From Datura wrightii (taxonomy: Eukaryota; Streptophyta; Magnoliopsida; Solanales; Solanaceae), in NCBI GenBank assembly GCA_035772735.1, contig JASDFA010000016.1, forward strand, positions 177,139,001-177,203,000: a DNA stretch of 64,000 nucleotides. The letters are read 5' to 3'. This document shows, one piece after another, positions 44,409 through 56,170 of this stretch. The position numbers and the translations under genes were made by a program. The notes beneath the pieces were generated by a model that saw nothing but the letters and a program-made list of their open reading frames with translations, had not been told where the DNA came from and ran no database searches. Each line of letters begins with the position of its first letter. Positions within the stretch are counted from its first letter, which is position 1.

Positions 44409-46504
44409 ATGACATACAAACGTAGGGTAGACAAAACACAAGCCCGTAAGACATTGATAGATCAAAACAAACTCAGAGTCTGATCAGGCTGGAGATTCAC
44501 CTAGTGGTTCACTTGAGGATTATCAAGAAGACACCTAAGACATAGATGGAACAAGAACCACTAGGGCAAGAGCAAAGGCCCAAGCCTAAGCAACCACGGC
44601 CATATCTGCTCAAGATCCCCAGTCTGAAGAGGGAGCTAGAGAGGAACAACAAATGCTAGGAATCGACTCCAACACTGAGGAAGGGTCAGAAAGGAACCAG
44701 AATGATGCAGAAATTAGTGAGGAAGAAGTGGAGAAGAAGACCCCTGCCAGAGAGAATAGAATAATGCGGTGGAGAGTGTCGGGTGTTAAAGAGATATATG
44801 AACAAGGCATCGCTCTCACTGCTAAAAATAAATCGAAAAGAAGCATCCAAGGAGAACCGCGAATCTTCACTAATTCCTTGAATGATGTTAAGGAGATGAA
44901 GTGTATTTTTAGCTTCTATGGGTTAGAGTGGATGACCAAGACCCCTTCACAATACACTAAGGAGATCATCAGGGAGTTCTATGCCAACTACCTGGCCACA
45001 ATGGAGGAGAAAGCAAAGGAGGGGCAAAAGATAAAGGAGCAGCCTTACTTGGAGAGTGTTCTAGTCTGAGGGTGAGTAGTAGATGTATCTGATCAGACTA
45101 TTTCACGGATGTTATATGGACCTCATTTTATACCAACAAGAATAACCCCAGAGTATGATTACAGGGTTGAGGCGATGAAGTAGATTAAGAGTCTGAGCTG
45201 GGGTGAGCGATAGAGGCAGCTGCAATGGTTAGCAGAAGTGATAGCTAAGAACAAGGATGAGGCTGAGTGGGTTACAGGTGGCAAGCAGGTGAAAAAGAAC
45301 ACATTGAACTTCCTCGCAAAGGCCTACTGGACATTGGTGAGACATTGATTAGCACCCACAGTCAATGATAACACGCTGAGTGCTGATAGAGCGGCTTTGG
45401 TGGCATGCCTTATGTCTCGCTACCCTCTTAACATCCCGAGGATCATAGCTACAGAGATACAAGATCGGGCAGTGGAAGTAAGTATTACTATTTCATTCCC
45501 GAACCTTGTGTATAGTTTGTGCAAGGAGGCGAGAGTTCAGTGGGGTGATGAGATATTGATCGGAGGCCAAAAATTTGCAGACATAGGCCTTATCCGGGAT
45601 AAGATGAACCCGGTGAGCAGATCTAGGATGCCTATAGCTATCCCAACAGCTCAGCCAATGCCACCAATACTCAGGAGCAGAGTGAGACACCGGCTACAGA
45701 TGCCGGTCATTTAGAGTCAGCTCCCAGCACCTCAACTACACCGCTGCCCAGTGTGCAGACTCATACTCCAGCAGGTACATCTTGGTATTGCAGGATTTCC
45801 ACCAGAAGTTAGCTAAGAGATTGACCATGGCCGAGCGCAAAATTCAAGCAATGGTGGAGCATGTAAAGCCATAGGTCAAATCTGAGATAGATGCAGTAGC
45901 TCAGGCTCTTCATGCCCGCCTGGATAGTTTTGAGAGTAGATTTAACATGAGGATGGCAGAGCAGTCAGACACCGGCAGTCTCTGTGCTGAGTTGGGGGCT
46001 CTTCGGAGATAAGTGGTTGAGTTGTCTTTACGGAAACCAACTATTATAGCAGCCCCCACTCTTCCGGACCTAGATGCAGAGCTTGAGGAGGCTATTGATT
46101 GGTAGCATAATGGGGGCCAATTGCAGCCGGTGATAAAGGCAAGAAGAGAGTTGCTGAAGATGTTGGTGAGGAGAGTTTGAGAAAGAAGAAAAAGAAGGAG
46201 AAGAAAGAGAGCAAGCAGGCTAGAGCGGAGAGTATAAGGGCTCATGAGGAGCATATGACTGAGCTACATAAGAGAGTAAGAGGAGCGGGAAGCTCCACCA
46301 TAACTTAGCCGGAGCTTGCTAGTGGCCATGACCCTTCGGGTGAGCCACCTTCAACCCCGGTTACCACAGGTCATTCAAACGGTTGTATCCACTAAGGGGG
46401 GGTCCACTACCCCCATTGTTACACTATTGAGTGCGCTGGCCACCGCTAGCACCACGACTGCTGTGGAGGTACCATCTTCACAAGATGACGGAGACAAATT
46501 ATGA
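44409..46504 (+). pseudogene. E4 ORF3: putative plant transposon protein domain
   Basis: The ATG at 44409 gives MTYKRRVDKTQ and a stop 24 codons on. The main frame then runs, with a few stops, from about 44480 to 45714. It has an acidic region (DAEISEEEVEK), EIIREFYANYLATMEE (compare QEFYANW in At1), and ADRAALVACLMSRYPLNIPRI (compare At1 DRVCLVYALMKG). It continues with FPNLVYSLCKEARV and a Pro-rich end. Another frame continues with a coiled-coil-like segment to about 46000 and a Lys/Glu-rich stretch to 46300. It is the same family as At1 ORF3, with a longer tail. Function unknown. Confidence 0.75.
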
Positions 46505-48098
46505 GTAGCCACAGGTATGTCCCTTTTCCCTTCATGCTTATATTTTATGTTTCAGGGACGAAGCTCATTTTTTTAAAAAGAGGGGGTGTACTTGTTTTCT
46601 TTTGGAGATTTTTGTTCGTCTGAGAGTTTTTCTTGCCGTGTTTCTTTTTCCTCAGGCATGCTATCTAGTAGAACCAACATGTGTTAGGATATTTTGTTCT
46701 TAGTTGTGATTTTTGTTTGATTAGAAAGTTATTTAGGAATAATCAGCCAATGGATATGCACTACTTTTGTTGTTTCTGAAAAATTGACCCTGTTTAAAAA
46801 TTTTTGCTATGTATTTGTGACAACAATGCATGATTTCTATGGATCGTTTTATGTCATTTAGTTATTAATAGTGCTAATCTTGTTAATCCATGTATGAACT
46901 AGACAGGTGAAGTAAAAATAATTCATGTACCATGTGCGAGTGAGGTTTTAGTATTTATTCCGGTATGTTGTTAAAGATCTAGAACTTTCCTGGTTGGTCT
47001 CTGCATAGGTTAAGGATGGTTGGTTAGGATATGATCATAGACCATTTTTGTGTTAGCTCACTTTTAAACCTATATTGTCCTACCAAAGTTTCATGAATCC
47101 CTTGATTCCAAGTTTTAGCCTTAATAGACCATATTTCTTTGATTTACCTGTTAACTGTACCCATTTGTTTATAATGAACCTGTTTGGACCTGGTCCTTCC
47201 TTGGATATTGTGAACCTCAACATAAGAAAAATGCTTAAGTTGAGGGTGGCTACAGTAGGGGTGCATAAATGGTGGGAGCGGGAGAAAAGGAAAGAAAAGA
47301 AATAAAAGAGTAAGAAAAAAAATGGTGAAAAAAAGGTGTGGTGAGGTGAAAAAGTAAAAAGCTGAAAATTTGAGAATATTGAGAAAAAAGAATAAAAATC
47401 CAAAATAGCTTGAAAGTGTTGAAAAATTTGAAAAATCACCTCACCCATGCAAATATTGTTAAAATGGGAAAAAGGAAAGAAAAGAAGACAAAAAAAATGA
47501 AGGGTGAAATAGGAGAATGGTGTAGCCAATGAATGTAGTGCCAAGGAAGGGATAGTCACGCATAAAATCTTTAATCTTTATCATGTCCAGTCCTAAGGCT
47601 ACATTACAAACTATATCAAGTCCTATCATGATCTTAATTTGACCATCTAACAAACCAAAGCAGAGAAAATAAGGGCAAGTCTATGGTATTTGATGCATAA
47701 TACTTGCAGTTTTTTGAGAGAGTGAGTGCTTCATTTGCTTAGTCCCATGTTTCATTCGATACTTCATGCTAGAGTGGGGACTTTATTTTTTGTGAGGGTA
47801 CATGGATTGTGTTTGCTTTTACCATTGGTCTATGTGAAACACATAGGTGATGACTTGATTGCTTGTTGATAGTTAGATGACATGTCTTGATCCCTGTATA
47901 TGATATTTTGATGTTGCTTGCAATACATTAGCTGATGATGTTTCATGAGGAAGGGTCAATAGAATTTGTATATAGAGTGCACAATTTTTTTTGAGTTTTG
48001 GCTGTAGTATCTTAAGTTTATTTTCTGGTTGAGCGTCATGTTTAGTTTTTCTTTTTCTTCGCCGGAGGACATGCAAAAGTCTAAGTTGAGAGTGTTCA
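46505..48098 (+). mobile_element. E4 3' non-coding region
   Basis: There is no recognisable coding sequence. A run aaaaagagggggtgtac at about 46576 looks like a spare polypurine tract. The stretch 47270-47520 is strongly purine-rich on the plus strand. The likely true polypurine tract is aagttgagagtg (about 48083-48094), just before the LTR. Confidence 0.6.
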
Positions 48099-49728
48099 TG
48101 TGCTGTGGATTTACAGCACTATTGACGCTCAAAACTAAGAAAATAGCATGGACTTAGGTGTATTTATATGTATATGAAGCACTTTTCCTTTGATTTCAGG
48201 ATAAATGGGTATTGGAATGATAAATGGCAAAAGGAAGATAAAAGTGTGCAAAAAAGGGCAAAAGTGCAGTCCACAGTACGATCCGTAGGATGGACCTACG
48301 AGTCGTACTGAGGGCCTTGATGAGAAGCTGACAGTTTAACCTGGACGACTGATCTTATGAGACTTGTCAAGGATCGTAGCATGGTGGTATGAGTTGTGGG
48401 AAGCCAGTCGTGATGAAATATAGAAGAATTGCACAGGAGGCTGATTCAGAGTATGAGAGAACCTTATGACCAGTGAGAAGGAGGTACAAGTCGTACCATA
48501 ACTGGTCGTGGTGAAGTTAAGACAAAGTTCAAAGTATCAGGATCAAGCCATGGGTGCAATGTATGAGTCGTAGGATCTTGGTACGAATCGTACCTTGGCC
48601 CAACACTTATCAAAAATTCAGCCAACACTTCAAGCCACGAGTAGTTGTCATAGTCCATGAGAAGCCCCTACGGGTTGTAGGTGGACCCGTGATGAGGTCG
48701 GCTACAGATATGGAAAGCAGTCCTGTTAGTTTAGAAAAAGGATTCTTGTGTCTATATAAATACTTTTTATGTTTTATTTTTCAGGGAAGAGGAAGACGAA
48801 TAGACTTAATTCTAGTAGGAAAATATTGTAGTAAGCAATTTTACATCATTGGAAGAGAGAATTGAGTTGGTTCAACCTTGTGATCATACCTTTTCTTGAA
48901 TTCATATTGTTCTTGCTACTTGTTATTCAAGATTTCGTGGTTTAATTGAAGGAATTATTTTTTTCAGTCATTTTTTAAGTATTGTTTTATGTTTTCAATC
49001 ATGAACACAATTCACAATCTTATAACTATGAGAGGCTAAAACCTCCATAGCTAGGGTTGCAGGAACCATGGTGGAATAACAAGTTAGGGTTGCTGAAAGT
49101 GAGTCTAAAACCAATACTAATTACTTATATTGTGGTCTCTTCATCTTTAATGATTCTTAGCGGTGCGCAACGTTAGGAAGTGCCTGAATTCTTTACTTGC
49201 TTTGGTCAAAGAGGTAGAGATTAGGTAAAGAGAATTACAACAGAGCCCTTGATCTTGATGATCATTATATTAACTTGAGTTGTGGTCACAGGATAGTTAT
49301 ATCTGGAACTTAGTGATAATGGTTAGTTTGCAAAACTCATGAGACTTGGTCGAGTAATTGAGGATAGTCATTCAATAGGGATTGGTCGATCGTTTAAATG
49401 AACCTAAGTTATCTGTTCTGTATGTAAGTATTGGTAAAGCTCACGAGTGTATACCCAAAGCTGTTATGAAGCCATGGGGAACACAAACCCTAGTTATCCT
49501 TTAATTATTGATTCACAAATATAATATTGACTGCTGCTTATTTCTATTATTGATTTTTATTAGAATTCCCCCCATTGTGAAGTAATTATCATACAAGTTC
49601 ATCTATCGGCTGTAATCTAGATCTTCCATATTCCCTGTGGGATCGACCCCAACCTCTAAGTTGGGTTCTTTATTGACAACATCCGCTTTATACTTCAATT
49701 GGAAGTATGGTTTGAGTGTTATCAACTA
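48099..49728 (+). repeat. E4 3' LTR
   Basis: The LTR begins tgtgctgtgg with a perfect 7-bp hairpin (48100-48119) and ends near gtgttatca. It contains ACGAGTCGT-type words (48280-48700), a TATA box (tatataaat, 48753-48761) and, close to the end, ccctgtgggatcga (about 49634), the U5 motif shared with the other Athila-type LTRs. No 5' LTR is present, so both borders are inferred and the start could shift by a few bases. Confidence 0.6.
48753..48761 (+). promoter_or_regulatory. TATA box in E4 LTR
   Basis: The motif tatataaat in gtctatataaatac lies about 50 bp downstream of the palindromic word cluster. Confidence 0.55.
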
Positions 49729-49813
49729 TAACCCCGTAGGTGTGCTGTTGTTCAACTGTAACTAGCCCTTCATAGGTGATCAACATGTATTTCTATGTAG
49801 CCCTTTAGGCAAA

Positions 49814-50021
49814 CTGTATATGATCACATAAGGCTTCTTTATCCGTATCTCGAGCATACAAGGATCATATATCTATATATTGAGCACACAAGGCTCACAT
49901 GTCTGTATCTCAAGCATGCAAGGCTCATATGTTTGCATCTCGAGCACAAAAGTCTTCTATAGTTGTACCCTGAGCTCACAAGACTCATATATCTGTAACT
50001 CAAGCTCACAATGCTCCACTA
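49814..50021. repeat. 30-bp minisatellite, about seven units
   Basis: The repeat unit is approximately ctgtatctcgagc, then acacaaggctcatat. Full 30-bp units start at 49843, 49873, 49903, 49933 and 49963, preceded by a 29-bp unit at 49814 and followed by a 29-bp partial unit at 49993. Units differ from each other at several positions. Confidence 0.85.
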
Positions 50022-51504
50022 CGGATTAGTAATGCCATTCCAAGAATAAAAGAAGTCTGTAAGTGAGCATACTTCAATATGACTCCGCATGCCTCAACGT
50101 AGTTATTTAGGCATAATATCGGTCTGTGAATAAAGCATGGCCCCATAGGCAACACACAATTGTTACTAGCCCCTTGAGCAGCCTATATAGCATCAGACAT
50201 GCATAACTCATATTTCCACAGATAACCAAACATTTATGAAAACAATTACAGAAATAGCTAGCCTAGAAATAAAAAGTGTGGCTTTGAGCAATCTGTACGA
50301 CAATCAGTAGGTCACATCAAACTCTAAAATTGCTAATAATAGGGTGTAGCATCCTGCAGCCAACCTGCATTTCCTAATGGCCTGCAACAACAACTAATTT
50401 CTCAAAGGTAACCAATATGTGAATGGATGAAGAAACATAATGTTGATAAAAACTTGTTTTTCAGCCACCTTTGAAAATAAAATCAAGTTTTATCCTATTC
50501 CATGGGAGTGATATATGCCTATGCGATTAGTTATTTGGTTTGTTCCTTTATAAATTAAATGGATGCATAAAATTATTTTACTTGGCTTTGATGAGTTCTT
50601 AAAATGGACAGTGTAATTAACTTTTCATTGAAACTTGAGTGTTGTATTCATGTTAATGTGCTCTAATGTCCATGAGTTAGATATTGCTATACTCTCCTAT
50701 AAACTCTACTAAATACTGTTGTTTTTTATGATGCCCAAAGAAGGAAGATAAAGGTAAAAGTATTTTTGATATCAAACATAAATCTGATGATCATCGATGA
50801 GGAAATAACCTAGCTCCAAAACTAGTTACTGTTGCTAGAAGAGCCAGGTCCCTAAAGCAAGAGTTATGAGTAAACCTAGTCCTTGTGCTACAATCATATG
50901 GATTTGATCAAGTTCACATAATCTAGTCATATAATCAGTTGTAATGAGTTGAAGGTTAGACCCTATAGATGATTAAGTAAGCTTACAAAACCTGCTTAGT
51001 CATACGAATCTAGCTATCTTGTACAACTTAGGAAAGGCTGAAGCTGCTAAAGCCTATCGACTCAAGAAACTTTGAAACCTTGCTGAAATTGAGGGTGAAC
51101 TACTACAAGCTTACAACCTTGTGTAATAAGCCTACTTGTATCAAAGTGTTGAACAATAAGGAGCTGGTTCTTAGGGGAAAGATTATTAATATAGGAGCTG
51201 TGATTAAAGGGAAAGATGCACATCAAGATCTTGATGATTGAATTTGCAACAAGAGTACACATGAAGATATATGAAATTGTTATAGGTTTGTCATCATGAA
51301 AAATGGGAAATTTATTAAAGCACAATGATCTCTAAGTCACCATTCAAGATCATATGGTGGTTTGATAATTAACACATATTGTACAATTAACAATCGGCAT
51401 ACAAGAAGGAATGCAACTTAGGGGGAAGAGTTGTACCTAAATGCATAAAAGACTTCAATAATGAGCTATGTTTTTGTTGTAGGTTTGTCATCATCAAAAA
51501 AGGA
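50022..51504. other. Unassigned AT-rich stretch, possible degraded retroelement
   Basis: I recognise no domain here. The phrase ggtttgtcatcat followed by a purine-rich run occurs twice (about 51285 and 51483). A similar phrase precedes the 3' LTR in many plant Ty1/copia elements, so this may be degraded copia 3' sequence. Short frames (such as 51062-51325, minus) show no family motif. Confidence 0.35.
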
Positions 51505-51676
51505 AAATTATTGAGTTGAGGGTGTCATGTGCTATAGATCTACATGTTCTAGGGAGAGCAATGTGTTCTATATATCTATGTGCTAAGGCTAACAACATGA
51601 CACTTTTGATGATTAATAAATGAGTAGTAAAACATAACACACATGCAAGAACTTGGTCTTTCAAGTCTGAACAAAG
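51505..51676 (+). repeat. Possible polypurine tract and start of an LTR cut by TK6
   Basis: The text gagttgagggtgtcatgtgc aligns with the polypurine/LTR junction of E4 (aagttgagagtgttcatgtgc at about 48083-48103). This suggests a second, related LTR border into which the TK6 LTR inserted at about 51677. The other half would lie beyond the window. Confidence 0.4.
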
Positions 51677-52392
51677 GTATAACACTGCAAAAGTTCCTAA
51701 GATCAAACCCCAGACTTGGAGTGGTAACTAGCATAAAACTTGCAATTTTACCTCAGAATGACTCATCAAATGAGCTGTTGTCAGAACCAATAACCCGTTA
51801 GAAGAGTCGTTGTTAGCTTCTGCAGTTTTCTTCCTCCAGACATAACGAGTCATAGAACAACCCGTTATAGGAAGTAACGAGTCTTCCTAACCAAGATCAG
51901 AGAGTTCTTGAAAATTTTTCCCAAACCAGCGAGCCACTTGACGAGTCATTGGAAGAAGTAACAACTCGTCCTATGATACGTTAGGTGGAGTTAAGAAAGT
52001 GTTAAGAATTTGTCCAGTGGTAATAGAAACTCATTCTGTTTGCCCGTTGGGGGAGGTTCAGAAGCTGGACTTTTAGGCCTAGAAGCAATGATTGGTCCCA
52101 ATGAGTCATGGTCTCAAATGACGACTCATTGTGTGACCCATTAGGCCTAGACGGGTAGTTTTTTAGATAACTTTTTGGGGGTATTTTTGTAAATTCCCAC
52201 TCTTTTAACTCCTTGATTACATACTTTTGGGGTAATTATCAGGGTATTTAGAGAAAATAAATGGTCCATCTTCCTCATTTTTCACGTAGGCTCTCAAGAA
52301 CATTATGCAGAAGCTCTGACACTCTCTCAAGTCAAGAACTAGGGTTCTAATTTCTTCTCAGAACTTCAAGCTTCTTCACAAAGATTCTTCTT

Positions 52393-52434
52393 TAGGTATG
52401 TGGAGATTTAGCAAGGGTATTTCTTTTACCCTTG
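52393..52434 (+). promoter_or_regulatory. Predicted leader 5' splice site with perfect hairpin
   Basis: The donor TAG|GTATGT has its intron G at 52396. An 8-bp perfect stem, caagggta (52412-52419) with tacccttg (52427-52434), starts 16 nt later. The stem sequence is unlike that of the other LTRs. Confidence 0.55.
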
Positions 52435-53409
52435 TGCCCCAAAGTATTTTTAGAAAACCTCATTATTTCTAGCCTGGAGAAAGTTATGAGTAGGGTTTCC
52501 AGGCAACATATGATTTTCCCTAACTTTGGTAATCCTTCAAGTCTCCTATGATTATTATTATTATGTGAAATTCATGTTTTTGGCTTCATTTGTACATATT
52601 CATTTGTAGCCCTAATTTTAGCATGATCTTGGATTGAAGATTACATGATTTAAAGGCTGGTAAGAAATGTTGTACTATTTATTCTATCACCTGAGTGTGA
52701 ATTCTAGCATAAATTCTTTAAATAAAAATTAATATTTTTAGATTATAAGAATGCTTAGTATTTCAGAAATATCACTTATCAGTTATTAGTATTACCAGAT
52801 TTTCAGTATTATTCAGTTTATCAGGTCCTTTAGACTCTCAAGACACTTCCAAATAAGTAGTTCTGATTCAGTCTTAGGACATCAGTTCAGGCTATCAGTA
52901 TAGATAGATACAGTTAGTTCTTCAGTTGGGAGTAATACTTAGCACCGAGTGGGTCAGGGTTCAGCACACCCAGGTTCCCACACTATGTGCCACCGTAGGC
53001 CTTTAGCCTGCATAGATATCATCTTAGTGATCACACAACCATATCTTTATACCATTGCAAAGTATATTAGGTCCTATCGATAGGGCATATACATCGAACT
53101 TCATATTTAGCTCACGTGGTTATATGTTAGTTAATAGGCACTCCCATATTATAGTTATAACTTCTAGTCCAGTCTCAGTTTCAGATTTTAGGATATGTAC
53201 ATAATCATTAGCTAGTTTTTACTAGCTTTACAGTATTATCAGATTTCAGGCTGCTTACAACATTCATGTTTCAGATAGGGTCATTGCATGTCATTTTAGT
53301 ATTACTTACTGCTTTTACCAGTATGTCTATATTTTTACTTCATATCACACATACTCGGTACATTCAAAGTACTGAATATAGTCTCAGAAACTTAGGCATA
53401 GAAACACGG

Positions 53410-53414
53410 TTAGT
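53410..53414. repeat. Target-site duplication of TK5 (left copy)
   Basis: The sequence ttagt precedes the LTR terminus TG at 53415. The identical ttagt is at 61888-61892, after the terminal CA. Confidence 0.92.
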
Positions 53415-54565
53415 TGTCACAACCCGGACGTAGACCTGGATTGCAACACAGGACAAGGAGCCTCGAGAGACTCTAAGTCGACCCATGGAATGAACATACA
53501 TCTATCTAAATCCAGTAAAGCTAAATACTCAACATGATAACATAGCGGAAACATAATCATAACATAACATGAAAAGCGAAATGCACTTTATACATGAAAG
53601 TTGAATACTACACATAGTTTGAAAGCCTCTAAAATATCAGATGGGTTGATGGGAAAACACCCCCAACAAACCCAACAAGTCTGGAAACTGAACGTAAAGA
53701 GATAATTGATACCAACTGGTCCTCGGAGAATGAGGACTCAACCAATGAGTTGGATGCTAAATCTGAGAATGAGCTAATGACGGTGTTAGGTCTGAAGATC
53801 GAAGCTTGTATCATGAAACGATACAACATAGAGTATGTGGTCAGTACGTGGAATGTACGGAGTACGTAAGGTAAGTAAAACAGACATTTTAAATGCATAA
53901 AAGATCATAAGAGTAGGACAACATGCTCATATCATAAACATCATAATGTAACATAATGCTCAAGGTTTTCAAAACATTTGTAAACCAATCAATATCATAA
54001 TCGTACAAGAAAACTTTATTAAACATAACTTGAGCCAAGGTAACATAAACATAACCATGCATAAATCATGAGGAACAATGAGAGGACTCGTCATAATCGA
54101 CACCATCATGATAGAGCCTTACATGATGGCCCCACTATCTCACTCAAGTGGGTAGAGTCGTCCTAGGCTTGCCAGGCAAGGGACGTGCATTATGTGATAT
54201 CATGAAAGAGGGGATCCATTAACATTATAATGTATCACATGAACCTACAATGGCACGTATCTATGAGACACTGGCATGGTCTTTTGAACGTTGAGCTACT
54301 CGGTGCTAGACACTGCTCCCAAAATCATGCACATTAGGCTCGTACATAAATCATAAATATCATTCATGAGATTCATGGCCAAATAAACATTAACATCATT
54401 GATCCCCATTTACATACATGCTTAGACATGAATCAAGGGCCTATAAGTGGGCCAACTTCATAAAATGGATCAATCATGAAATCCATATCTGTGACTTGGT
54501 ACAGAATTTACAGTTTTCTCTGTTTCAACTCCTGTGTCTGATCTTTGGGCATCCGGGGTATAACA
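53415..54565 (-). repeat. TK5 3' LTR with internal deletion
   Basis: This is 1151 bp against 2235 bp for the 5' LTR. The two align up to about 54491 and again from there to the end, while 60730-61808 of the 5' LTR has no counterpart. The deletion removes the TATA region, donor and hairpin. Confidence 0.88.
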
Positions 54566-54580
54566 ATATCTCCCCCTTGG
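54566..54580 (-). other. TK5 polypurine tract
   Basis: On the minus strand ccaagggggagatat directly precedes the 3' LTR. It matches the TK1 and TK2 tracts. Confidence 0.8.
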
Positions 54581-54812
54581 GAACATTCGTCCTTGAATGT
54601 TGGAAAAACACATAAAAAAGAAGAGAAATGCAATCATCATATTCAAATACTAATCATTTAAGTAGAAAACTGACAGAATGACTATCTCTAATTCAAGCTA
54701 CATGGCTGAACTGAATTCATGAATCATATACACATTCACATACTGAAAGAAACTGGGGCACATGAACTGAACATGGAAACTACATAGAGTTTTAGGGAAA
54801 AAAACCAATACC

Positions 54813-56170
54813 TCAAGCTGGAATTAAGCTGGTAGAGAATATATGTGGGTATCTAGCCATCATCTCTACTTCGGCTTCCCACGTAGCTTCTTCAACATGT
54901 TGACTCCTCTATAAAAATTTGACTGAAGCTACTTCCTTGTTTCTTGGCCTTCGAACCTGACAATCCAGTATTTTCAGTGGAACCTATTCATAATTAAGGT
55001 TGTCCTTCACACCAACACCATCCACCGGGACAACTAGAGCGGGATCACCCAAACACTTCTCAAAAGCGATACATGAAAAATAGGATGCACGGAAGAAAAT
55101 TCTGAGAGCAACTCCAATTCATATGCCACCTTTCCAACCCGTTTCACAATCTGATAAGGGCCAACATAACGAGGGTTGAATTTTCCTTTCTTTCCAAATC
55201 GCATCACTCCCTTCGTGGGAGACACCTTCAGAAATACCCAATCATCCACTTCGAACTCGAGTTCTCTCCTTCTCATATCAGCATAGAACTTTTGGCGACT
55301 TTGAGCTATTTTCAACCTGTCCCGTATGAACTGAACCTTCTCCATAGACTCATGGACTGAATGTGGTCCTATCATCACCATTTCACCAACTTCAAACCAA
55401 AAAATAGGCGATCTACATCTCCGCCCATGGGGAGCCTCAAACGGAGCCATCTGAATATTGGAATGGTAGTTTTTATTGTATGCAAACTCGATAAGAGTAA
55501 ACTATTCATCCCAATTACCCTTGAAGTCAATCCCGCATGCTCTCAACATGTCTTCGAGAGTCTAGATTTTTCGCTTCTCTTGACCATCCATTTGTGAGTG
55601 AAATGTTGTGTTGAGCTTAACCTGAGTACCTAGTCCTTTTTGAAACGATCTCCAAAACCGAAAGGTAAACTGGGTATCTCTATTTGATATGATGGACAAA
55701 GGCTCTCCATGCAACTGAACTATCTCTTGAATGTATAATTTGGCATAATCCTCTACTGAATCCATGATTTTGACTGATAGAAAATAAGCGGCTTTGGTCA
55801 ACCTGTCTACAACAACCCAAATGGAGTCATATTGTCGTTGAGTGCAAGGAAACCTTATGATGAAGTCCATATTGATTTCTTCCCACATCCAAGTAGGAAT
55901 ACTGATATCCTGAAGCACCCCTCTTGGTCTCTAATGCTAGACCTTCACTTGCTGACAATTTGGACACTTAGCCACAAATTCTGTGATGTCTTTCTTCATG
56001 CCATTCCACCAATAGACTTCTTGTAAATCATGGTACATCTTGGTGGAACCTGGATGGATTAAATACCTGGCTCTATGAGCCTCGTGCAACATCTGATTCC
56101 TCAAATCACCAACATTTGGAACACATAAGTGACCCTGGTATCGAAGCACCATCTCCCACTTTGGAGAAGA
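54813..56170 (-). pseudogene. TK5 integrase with chromodomain
   Basis: The HHCC domain is intact at 56090-55940 (HEAHRARYLIH ... CPNCQQ). The core (from 55918) has MDFIIRFP. The second acidic motif reads SNRDTQFT, where TK1 reads SDRGTQFT, and the third reads DGQEKR, where TK1 reads DGQAERT. A stop and shift lie near 55560. From 55450 an open frame covers MAPFEAPHGRRCRSP and KVSPTKGVMRF. The chromodomain (about 54985-54870) is partly disrupted, and the last stop is at 54813-54815. Confidence 0.86.

Larger units (their letters stand above)
51677..53414 (+). repeat. TK6 5' LTR, first part (split by TK5)
   Basis: The start ataacactgcaaaagttcc corresponds to the start of the TK1 and TK2 LTRs. 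It contains GACTCRT palindromic words (51770-52150), the donor-hairpin module (52393-52434) and the segment with gggagtaatacttagcaccga. It stops at the duplication ttagt where TK5 begins. Together with 61893-62271 it makes a 2117-bp LTR, close to the TK2 length. The first base is uncertain by about 3. Confidence 0.82.

Noticed and set aside
47080..47559. 159-residue Phe-rich minus-strand frame
   Set aside because: It is the antisense of a purine-rich tract in the E4 3' region, and the hydrophobic composition follows from that. No membrane protein is claimed.
49814..50021. CRISPR-like array
   Set aside because: The units are contiguous degenerate 30-bp repeats without spacers, in a plant genome.
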